This document shows, in pieces, positions 21,898-31,719 of a DNA stretch of 64,000 nt. Numbering within the stretch: the first letter of the stretch is position 1; every line of letters starts with the position of its first letter. This stretch comes from Lycorma delicatula. Lineage: Eukaryota; Arthropoda; Insecta; Hemiptera; Fulgoridae. The notes under the pieces are model-generated. The model did no database searches. It had not been told where the DNA came from and saw only the letters and a program-made list of their open reading frames with translations. Both the position numbers and the translations under genes were made by a program. The stretch is taken from contig NC_134455.1 of assembly GCF_047948215.1 (NCBI RefSeq), positions 74,735,689-74,799,688 of the forward strand, read 5' to 3'.

Positions 21898-22082
21898 ATG
21901 TGGTTAATGGATTTAAAGTTTGGATTAACAGTAATGGTAACTTTATGTATTGTTCTGTTGGTTCTTTTTGGAAATGCTTCATTTTTTATACTGAATTTGT
22001 TTTGGTTAAGTAGAAAAAAACTGCTAGGTTTAATTAAAAGAACAAGAATTAATAAACTTCTGTTTTTGGATAATTACGAAAG
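21898..22082 (+). CDS. Candidate first coding exon with a membrane segment
   Basis: From ATG 21898 an open frame of 61 codons runs into a strong 5' splice site (GAAAG, then GTAAGG at 22083-22088); the frame stops just inside the would-be intron. Residues 8-38 are strongly hydrophobic (FGLTVMVTLCIVLLVLFGNA and onward), preceded by few charges and followed by a basic stretch (SRKKLLGLIKRTRINK), the look of a signal anchor. No matching downstream exon was found: the next good acceptor near 22390 lies inside a transposon terminal repeat. It could be chance. Product unknown. Confidence 0.25.
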
Positions 22083-22398
22083 GTAAGGTTTGTCATATTT
22101 TAATTATATTTTTAGATACTGTGTTTAGAATCTTAGTAAGTTATGACCATATTTTGTTTCAATTCTATTTTTAAAATTTAGCCATTATTATGATAACACA
22201 GCCCAAAAAAAACAACACTAAAGTAATGATTTTCAACTTTCAATCATCTGATAGTTTTATTAATGAGATGTTAGTAAGAACTTATGTGATTAATAAACAA
22301 TGACCTTTTTGATTAACTACTTCATCGTATCATATATAAAACATATATACAATTCAATAAATAAGCGATAGATTATTTTTTATTTTTCAGGGTAACAC

Positions 22399-23711
22399 AC
22401 CCTGTTTTTATGCTTGATGTACAATAACCTTATTAAATGGGTAATTTAATTATTAAATGGGTAATAAACACATAAAACTTTTAAACAAAACTTGGAGAGA
22501 ATTTAATCCTGAACAAAATAGTGTAAGATAAATTTAAAAAATGAAGAAACATTAGAAAAATTCAATTTTTATTTAGAACCAGTACATTAGTATATTTGTC
22601 ATATTTAACATAAACAAAAACCATGTGCATTTTTGGTGATGTGGAAAATCTGTAAAAACAAAATTTACTGTTAAAAAAAATGGAAATTACACATGGTTAT
22701 TTAATTGTAAAATAGAATTAAATAAATAAAAATGCCTTAGATAATTTCTTTATTGATGACAGAAATACAATAAATTATTTGAAAAATTATTTCAAAATTG
22801 GCAATAAAATAACGGGTGATCAACAATCTGAAATACTGAATTAGTGTTTAAATCATTCTGTAAGGTACATTAAGTACATCAGGTACTGTGAACTGTGCTC
22901 TCATTAGCGATGGTCTCTGAATTTTAGTTTGTGATGGGTTTACCATTGAAGTAATGATGTACTTATTTACAACAGAGGAATATGCTGAAATGGTAATAAT
23001 TTTGGGTGTGTGTAATGGTAATGCTACAGCTGCTGCAGTAGATTATGAAATACATTTTCTGCATTGCAGGATTCCAGATCCCAAAACAATTAGCACGACT
23101 TTTCGCAATCTTTGGGAGATAGGTTCACACTATCAAGTATTCCTACCAGCTACAAATGATCTGGCCAACAAAACACTGTTATTGATGAAATTATCTACAT
23201 TAACTAATCTAGTGAAAAATATACTTCCAGTACGATGGCGCACTTCCCCATTTCCACTCATTTAAATGATTTCCCTGAGAAATGGATCAATGTACAGGAA
23301 TGTGGAAGTCCACATTCACTTTTGAATCACTTTTTGTGTCTGGGGATGGATGAAAAATATTGTATAAAAAAAAAATACATTCTCGTGAGGAATAATTGTC
23401 CACATTATACATGCGACTGAGCAACATAAGGACAGTCCTGAAGAAATAAAAAGAGCAATAAAAGCAGTAAAGAAGCGTGCCAAAAATGTGTTAAAAATAG
23501 TGGGCTCATTTTTGAACATTTATTTAAACTGGTACATATAAATGCACTGGTCTAGTGTACTGTTTCTAAATAAACTTCAAATTTTTCTTTGTTTTATTCA
23601 ACGTATGATACATCGTTTTGTTCAGAATTAAATTCTATACAAGTTTTAATAGTTTTGTGTAATTATTATTCGTTAACAAAGTTATTGTACATCAAACATA
23701 AAAAACAGGGT
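22399..23711 (+). mobile_element. Mariner-like element with terminal inverted repeats, decayed
   Basis: The left end begins ACCCTGTTTTTATGCTTGAT and the right end, read on the minus strand, begins ACCCTGTTTTTTATGTTTGA. About 31 bp pair with one mismatch and one indel. Inside, plus-strand text from 22954 gives an HTH domain (FTTEEYAEMVIILGVCNGNA, then CRIPDPKTISTTFRNLWEIG). From 23280 fragments of the C-terminal DDE region follow (shifted SPHS.., LCLGMDEKYCIKKKYI, then EEIKRAIKAVKKR-type text near 23438-23480). The central catalytic core is largely gone. A second copy of the 3' half is at 39.7-40.4 kb. Confidence 0.7.
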
Positions 23712-23970
23712 TTTTACCACAATTTCTCAAAAGCTACTGCAAATTAAGTTCTGGGACCTGGTTTATTAGATTTTTCAGGTCAGAAAAGGAATCACTGATT
23801 CTGCCTCTGAATGTCTTAAAAATTTCAGTATGACTTCATTTCACTGGGGTAGCTGAAATCTGAGGGACATCATTCACTAACTGTAACTCGCAAATGAAAC
23901 ATTTAATAGAACATATCCATTATTTTCACGAGTAGAATAGATTATGAAAGTCATGAGAGAACTTCCTGAT
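23712..23970. repeat. Flank shared with the 40.1-40.4 kb copy
   Basis: From TTTTTACC through TTTCAGTATGACTTCATTTC, GGGGTAGCTGAAATC and CTGTAACTCGCAAATGAAAC to TTTTCACGAGTAGAATAGAT, the sequence matches 40094-40410 in the same orientation with about 15-20 percent divergence by eye. The repeat therefore extends beyond the inverted repeat at 23711, so the element may be longer than that boundary suggests. Confidence 0.7.
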
Positions 23971-24189
23971 ACACAATATACATTTTTTTTTTTAATTCTT
24001 TTTATTTCAATATCCACAACTACACAGTATTCAGTTAGCTTATAGAGTAAAAAATAGACAAACATTGCATTTGTGTGAGAGAGCTCATCATGATTCTGTG
24101 AGTCACTTCCCCTGAATCAGTGCCGGTTAACAACACAATTTTATATATATATATAAAACACTATAATCATTACTCATTGTTACTATTTT

Positions 24190-26950
24190 TTTTTTGTTTT
24201 CAGTCATTTGACTGGTTTGATGCAGCTCTCCAAGATTCCCAATCTAGTGTTAGTCATTTCATTTCTGTATACCCCCTACATCCGTAACAATTTGTTTTAC
24301 ACATTCCAAACATTGTATGTATGCACAATTTTTTCCTTCTACCTGTCCCTCCAATATTAAGTGACTACTCTAGGATGCCTTAATATGTGGCCTATAAGTC
24401 TGTCTCTTCTTTTGGCTATATTTTTCCAAATGCTTCTTTCTTCATCTATTTGCCGCAACACCTCTTCATTTGTCACTATCCAGCCATCTGCTTTTTAAAA
24501 TTCTCCTATTGCACCACATTTTAAAATCTTCTAATCTTTTCTTCTCAGGTATTCCGATCGTCCAAGTTTCACTTCCATATAAAGCTACGCTCCAAACATA
24601 TACTTTCAAAAATCTTTTCCTGACGTTTAAATTAATTCTTGTTGTAAACAAATTATATTTCTGACTGAAGGCTCGTTTCGCCTGTACTATTCAGCATTTT
24701 ATATTGCTCCTGCTTTGCTCAACTTTAGTAATTCTACTTCCCAAATAACAAAATTCTTCTACCTCCATAATCTTTTCTCTTGCTATTTTTACATTCAATG
24801 GTCCACCTTTGTTATTTCTACTACATTTCATTACTTTCGTTTTGTTCTTGTTTATTTTCATGTGGTAGTTCTTGGGTAGGACTTCATCCATGTCATTCAT
24901 TTTTCTTTTTGACTCTTTTTTACTCTAAGCTAGAATTACTACATCATCAGCAAATCATAGCATCTTCATCTTTTCTTTATCTTTATCGGTATTCTTATCT
25001 TTATCTTTTGCACCGTTACTCTGGATTTAAATTGTTTTTTAACATAATTAACTGCTAGTTTTATGTAAAGTTTAAAAAGTACCAGGGATTCCTATCCCTG
25101 GTGCTTTCTTGTATCCCTGGTACATCCTTGTCAGACTCCCTTCTTATTACAGCTTCTTTCTTATGTTCTTCAATTATTACTGTTGCTATTTAGTTCTTGT
25201 AAATGTTAGCAATCATTCTTCTATCTCTGTATTTGAACCCTATTTTTTTTTAAATTCTGAACATTTTATTCCATTCTACGTTATTGAATGCCTTTTCTAG
25301 GTATATAAATGCCAATTATGCTGGTTGCTCTTCTTTAATCTTCCTTCTACTATTAATCTGAAACCTAAAATTGCTTCCCTTGTCCCTATACTTTTCTTGA
25401 ATCCAAATTGGTCTTCTCCTAACACTTCTTCCACTCTCCTCTCAATTCTTCTGTATTCTTCACATTTATCTGCTCCTGCTTTCTTTGGTATCATGACTAT
25501 AAAACTATTTTTGAACTCTGATGGAACTTCCCGTTTTCATAATTATTACACACCAGTTTGTATAATCTTCAATCACTTTCTCACCTACACTGCGCAGTAA
25601 TTCTACAGGTATTCCATCTATTCCAGGGGCCTTTCTGCCATTCAAATCTTTTAATGCTCTCTTAAATTCAGATCTCAGTATTGTTTCTCCCATTTCATCC
25701 TCTATAACACCATTTTCTAATTCATTTCCTACGTATAACTCTTCAATATATTCCACCCACCTATTGACTTTACCTTTCGTATTATAAATCGGTGTACCAT
25801 CTTTATTTAACACATTATTGGATTTTAATTTATGTACCCCAAAATTTTCCTTAACTTTCCTGTATGCTCCATCTATTTTACCAATGTTCATTTCTCTTTC
25901 CACTTCTGAACACTTTTCTTTAATCCACTCTTCTTTCCCTAGTTTGCACTTTCTGTTTATAGTATTTCTTAATTGTCGATAGTTCCTTTTACTTTCTTCA
26001 TCACTAGCATTCTTATATTTTCTACGTTCATCCATCAGCTGCAATATATCATCTGAAACCCAAGGTTTTCTACCAGTTCTCTTTGTTCTGCCTAAGTTCG
26101 CTTCTGTTAATTTAAGAATTTTCTTTTTAACCTTCTCCCATTCTTCTTCTACATTTTCTACCTTATCTTTTTTACTCAGACCTCTTGCTATGTCCTCAAA
26201 AATCTTCTTTACCTCCTCTTCTTCAAGCTTCTCTAAATCCCACTGATTCATCTGACACCTTTTCTTCAGGTTTTTAAACCCCAATAATTTAGTGATAATG
26301 AAATTATCACTAAATTGTGGTCACTATGCAGTTGATTTCTAAATCTTTGCTTAACCATGATATAATCTATCTGATACCTTGCAGTATCACCTGGCTTTTT
26401 CCATATGTATATTCTTCTATTATGATTCTTAAAGTGGGTGTTGGCAATTACTAAGTTATACTTAGTGCAAAACTCTATAAGTCGGTCCCCTCTTTCATTT
26501 TATTTGTCCAGCCCATATTCACCCACTATATTTCCTTCCTTGCCTTTTCCAATCTCCAACTATTATTAAATTTTCATCCCCTTTTATGTGTTTAATTGCT
26601 TCAATTTCTTCGTACACACACTCTACCTCATCATCATCATCATGGGCACTTGTAGGCATATAGACGTTAACAATTGTTGTCGACTTAGATTTTGATTTTA
26701 TTCTTATTACAATGATTCTATCGCTATGGGTTTTGAAATGCTCTACTCTCTTTCCTATCGTCTTGTTCATTATGAAACCTACTCTTGCCAGCCCATTATT
26801 TGAAGCTGAGTTAATTCAAAATTCACCTGACCAAAAGTCATTTTCCTCTTCCCATCGAACCTTGCTAATTCCTACTATATCTACAATGTCACTGTATATT
26901 CATATAATCAAACATTTATTATATGTTATGTCGTCTCAGTTCTATTAAAA
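24190..26950 (-). mobile_element. RTE-like non-LTR retrotransposon, longest copy
   Basis: Read on the minus strand, the 5' end is near 26950 and the poly(A)-like end near 24190. From 26770 the endonuclease reads MNKTIGKRVEHFKTHSDRII, IVNVYMPTSAHDDDDEVECV, GDENLIIVGDW. From 26284 to 25505 a long open frame links it to the reverse transcriptase (RTGRKPWVSDDILQLMDERR, then RALKDLNGRKAPGIDGIPVE). RT blocks follow in pieces: MIPKKAGADKCEEYRRI, LGEDQFGFKKSIGTREAILG, FADDVVILA near 24955-24930 (catalytic FADD), then MKINKNKTKVMKCSRNNKGG, VEEFCYLGSRITKVEQSRSN and VYVWSVALYGSETWTIG. Stops and deletions disable it; the first D-containing RT block lies in a poor stretch. The 3' UTR contains GATGCAGCTCTCCAAGATTC. 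Confidence 0.88.
26281..26321. repeat. Short perfect hairpin in the LINE
   Basis: AATTTAGTGATAAT and ATTATCACTAAATT (14 bp each) flank a GAA loop. It lies in the linker between the endonuclease and RT frames. It is probably incidental to the coding sequence of this copy. Confidence 0.5.
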
Positions 26951-27227
26951 CCCTTGATCTTTTCATAGTAACACTCTTTTGTTTTCATGTTCAATTTTTG
27001 TTTTTCTGTTATTTATTCACTCTGTAATTTAAAGTTAATATAATACATTTTTTTTTTAAGTTTACTGGAACATCAATGTAGTGTATTCCTATAAATGTGT
27101 ATGTATGACTTCAAGTTATACCATAAGTTGCACACCATGTCTGTTACAGAAATCAGGTGATAACAGTGCACAATTATTGATATCTCTTCAAAAAAAAGCC
27201 ATTAAGTCATGGGGAAAATCATCAATT

Positions 27228-28445
27228 TAAATGCATACAAAAGCAAATTGCAGAGTAATCCAATCTCTAATCGTTAATAAAAGTGCTAATATAAATGGAA
27301 GTTGTGCTGCTTTAGTGTACATAGTGATTCGCAAGTATAAATTTACTAATGAATTCCGGTCTATTAAGAAATCAAAACCCCACAATTCAAATGAAGAAAA
27401 AGTTGACAATATAGATAAAAACCCAACTCGTAAAATGTACACAAATTTTATTTTCGAAACGAACTGCCCACAACAAACAGTGTTTCAGTGTGAAGATAAC
27501 AATCCACCAGATTTCTGAACGTTTTGTAAATTGTTAAAATGTATGAATTTTGATTATGAAAAACAGGTCCTGGAAAGTGTTTTTATTGACAGGGATATTA
27601 TACAGCCAAGACATTACCTTACTGAAATAAAGAAAATAAGGCAAGAAGGCTGTAGAATATATCATATGGATGAAACTTGGGTCAGCAAAGACCAACACAA
27701 AAAGTTTCGTTTGGAAAGATGTGAATTCATCAAAAGAAGCCTTTTAGTGTGGCTTATCAACCAGTAACAAGGCTCATTGGGCAAAGGTAGGCATCTTATA
27801 TTTTGCATATCAGCAGTGATACTGGGTCTGTCAATAATGGTCTCTGGGTTTTTTAATCTAAATTTTCAGGAGACTATTATAACAAGATGAACGTCTTTTG
27901 ACAAATGGTTTAGCGATGTGTTAACTCTTCTGGAAGATAATTACGTTACTGTTTTGGACAACGCCCCTTATCATTCATATAAAAAGGAAAAAATTTCAGC
28001 TGTGTCTTGGAAAATAATAATAATATCAAATGTGGCTTAGTTCAAAAGTAGTGATTTTTGAATGAGAATAAACTTAGGTTCAATTATTGTGAAGGGTTTC
28101 GTGTATTAAAGTAATTTTAATGTGTATGAAACTGATGAGTTAGCAAGATCCATTGGTAAAACTGTTTTGATTACCTCCCTATCATTATGAACTCAACCCA
28201 ACTTAGTTAGTTTGGGGACAAATCAAGTTACATAATGCCAGAAAATACTACTTTTAAAATATCTGACGTTAAATATTTATGTGTAAAAGCCATCGATAAG
28301 AGTCGGCAGGAATGGAAAAATTGTATAAAACATGTAACAGATACGGTTGAACCTAATTATTGGGAACTGGATAATATAATAGAAAACAAAATTGAGCCTC
28401 TCATTGTATCTCTTCATACTGATAGCAATACGGATTTCTCATAAT
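27228..28445 (+). pseudogene. IS630/Tc1-type transposase relic
   Basis: Plus-strand frames in order: an N-terminal region (27231-27520), MDETWVSKDQHKK near 27664 (first catalytic D with the usual DETW), VLDNAPYHS near 27953-27980 (second D in DNAPYHS), then LPPYHYELNP at 28171-28200. The next two codons are ACT TAG and the text resumes LVWGQIKSYIMPENTTFKIS, so the codon where the third acid (NPIELVW) is expected is now TAG at 28204-28206. The C-terminal tail DVKYLCVKAIDKSRQEWKNC continues open to 28444. It belongs to the DDE_3 group, not to the mariner subfamilies elsewhere in the window. Confidence 0.8.
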
Positions 28446-28449
28446 CAGA

Positions 28450-31400
28450 TGATGAAAACTGGACTGAATTTATTATTTGTTTATCAAAGAAATTTAATAT
28501 AAAATATTAGTAAACTTTTACTGTTAGTTGACAATTTCATAACTCTTACAATACTCAAGGAAACTACATAATAAACAATTTTAATGAATAAAAGGAAGCT
28601 CTTGTTCCAACATCATGGAAATGTGCTGAACAAGGTAAGAAATATTTATTGATCATATAACATGTCTTTAAATAGTGCATGGTTAGTGAATATTAACATC
28701 GCTTAATTTCTTTTTATATGCATTAGGGTTAACTTTTGAATTGACACCTGAACACTCGTACGTGCAGTCTGTTTACTTGAACTCAAATTACTTAGAATTA
28801 CAATATCCTCACCAAATTTTGAGCATACTTAACATTGCATCATGTATGATATAATTTCCCACAGGACTATTAATATATCTTGATGGAAAAAATGGTGTCT
28901 ATTAAGATATAACAGCTATGCTGCTGTTGCTACTATGTAGTTTCTCTTGTTTTTTGTACAATAACATCTCAACACCTTTTAATTTTTTGTTAACAGATGG
29001 AAGGTAACTTGACCAGCCCAATTTCACCAGCTGTGGGTGACATATGTTTTAGAGTAAGAAGCAATTTCTGTTAATGTAAACAAGTGTTAATATCTGATAC
29101 AACTTCTGTTTGGAGCTGAAAGACAAATGAAGGGATAGGCACTGAAATAAAAAGGTTTCAAGGAAAAAAGGTTGTAATCAATAAAGCTATAATATATCAC
29201 TAATACTACATAAAGTTAAGAGGAAGTGAATCAGTAGCAGAATAAAAATTGAGAAGAGAATGAGCCAATTGCAGAAGCAAGAATAGAGCAGGTAAGGTGG
29301 AACTTTATAAAAAAATGCTTAACACAGGCTACTGGTAAAGTTGTTTAACAACTTAAAGTGATTAACCAAATTCTCTTTACAAAAGACTTATAACATATTG
29401 TACTTTAGGCATCCTCAAGAAATGTTTTAGTGCTATTGATATTGCTAATTTCACGTGAAATTAATGCTAGTTATACTGAGATACTTCTATGAAACTATTC
29501 ATGTCTATACCAAAATGAGACTATCAGCTTATTAGTCAAATCAATCCGTAACTTTATTTACAGTTGAAATTTGGTATGGAAAGACAAGATTGAAAGATAC
29601 ACTGTTGTTTCTCATGAAAAGTACTCTGTTAACCTTTTTCTAATCAAAATGATTAGGTTTTATTTTTCAAAACATCCTAAGGGTGAATATAATAATGATG
29701 TTATCAGTGTTTCGCAGATGGATGCAACCCAATTTAAACAAAGTATAACTTTTTAAATCTGACTGTTTTTTTCTGCATTACCTGATGAAGGGTATTTTAG
29801 ATGGAATAGGGTCAACTGTAAACTGGTATGTGTGGAATGAAGTGCTGGAAAAAGTCTAGTTTGCATAGTTGTCATGTTTTTTTCAAACTCTCTGCTGGGG
29901 CTACAAAATTAACACATTTTTAACTACTGGTTGGGCTAACTAAGAGAATTTGTTCAGAAGAAATTAAAACAATAGATGAACCTAGACATTTTATGGAGAA
30001 ATGTAGAATCAAAGGCACTTTAATAAAAAAATACCATTTTATTAGATTACCAAAAGGTAATCCTAATAAAATTTAGTTTTCCACAAGAAAACTAGTTTCA
30101 CAAAACATGAATGTTTCATCTCCTAAAGATCTAGCAAGAGATGAAGAAAATGGAGATCTGTAAGTAGGTGCTGCATTAAATGTCAGTAAGAATAAATTAG
30201 AAGTAACATATACTAAACAATCTAAAAGGCCAACAGGTTGCTGTTATTAATTTTATGAAATTGGTAGGCACTAACAAATATATGCAGCCTCAAGATAATC
30301 CACAGAAAAACTTGGAAACAATAAAATATAATTCTACTTTAGTTGTAACTGAATTGTATTCTGAATTAATATCACATACAGCTTGAATCGTTCACTGCTT
30401 CCTGCTAAAGAATATCAGAGAATTGTTAATCTGTCAAAGTTATTTAATATTTTGAAAAATAATCACATTTTAAAATTATTTAAACATAATTTTTTAATTT
30501 ATTTTTTTCCAGATTTCATACAACTTGTTCTTCAATAATACCGTTGTTATAAATGTTAAACTGTACTTTTAATTCTACATGTAAAAAGTAAGCCACAACA
30601 ATATTCTGGCAAAACATCTGCTTATACTTCACAGTTCACTAGGATGAGAAATAAATAAAATAAAATGTTAACATTCTCCTGAACCGCAAATCTTACAGTT
30701 AAGAAAACACTATTGTCATTTAATGCAGTTTTGGGAATAATTAAGAATATGCATTCAGAGAAATATCCTGCAGTAAATATCTGTTAATTTTTAGATAAAA
30801 ATTTTGGTTACAAGAGAAAGATCAGGAAGCACATTTTATTTACTGAATCCCTTGAGATACAATGTTTTAAAACTGTATTCTAATAAAAACAACATGCAGC
30901 ATTTATTTAAAAATACTTTTATTTCAATATAAATTAAAATATTTGGAAACAACTGTCAAGTAATTCTTTGGATGTACCCTTAAATTTATAAAAAATATAT
31001 GTAAATACAAAAAGTAATTACTATAATTTCATTTTGGACATTATCAAGAGCTTGTTACAAGCTGAAAATAACAGTTTGAAATTTTTATCAAATGGTCTCA
31101 TGTGATTAGTCAAGAACAATTAAAAAAAATCACAGGATGTTAAATTCAGATAAAAAATATAATTAATATAATAATATAATTAATTAATATAATATAATTT
31201 GTAAATATAATTTACAAAGTAAGTAAAAAACTGACCACTTTTCTGCTCAAAATGCTTATAGGAACTGGCAATGTTTTAACTTCAAGATTTTCAGAAGTAA
31301 AAATTGATATAAAATTACTTCACTATTAAAATTTTAAAAAATAATAAAAGATCACCTTCAATTTTAATACTGAGCCAATCAATTTTATGTATACACTTTT

Positions 31401-31700
31401 TTTAATTATTGGTACAATGTATTAATTACACAAAAATATAACATCATCACAAAAAACTAAAAGTAAATTTATATACAAGATTCTTGAAAAATAATCAAAA
31501 CAAATTGTAGAGTTGCTACATTTTTAGCAAAGTGAAGTGGAAAATGTCATTCGATGTTCTGTAAGATGGATTCATTATAAACGTGATTTGTGATTTTTTG
31601 ACAAATTTTGAATCACTCATTCTTTATACAATTTGAGAAAAATATATACATGATTACTAAAAGCCTACAATGAAGTTGGAAGTTAAAAGAATTTATATAA
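28450..31700. other. AT-rich stretch, mainly unassigned
   Basis: Some plus-strand fragments at 29570-30250 (for example ISVSQMDATQFKQSITF) look like eroded coding sequence but match nothing I know. The last 800 bases (30900-31720) probably hold the 3' UTR of the minus-strand zinc-finger gene. A minus-strand AATAAA (TTTATT on plus, about 30919-30924) is one possible poly(A) signal. Confidence 0.4.
30036..30072. repeat. Hairpin with 16-17-bp arms
   Basis: ATTTTATTAGATTACC and GGTAATCCTAATAAAAT pair fully except for one bulged base, with an AAAA loop. The context is unassigned AT-rich sequence. Confidence 0.6.
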
Positions 31701-31719
31701 CATTAATGAAAATGTTTTT

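Noticed and set aside
22392..22440. Second exon joining 22082 through the acceptor at 22390
   Set aside because: The join gives an open but very short tail (VTHPVFMLDVQ), and that text is the terminal inverted repeat of a transposon.
24780..25600. Plus-strand frames of 63-92 codons
   Set aside because: They are antisense of the RTE-like reverse transcriptase.
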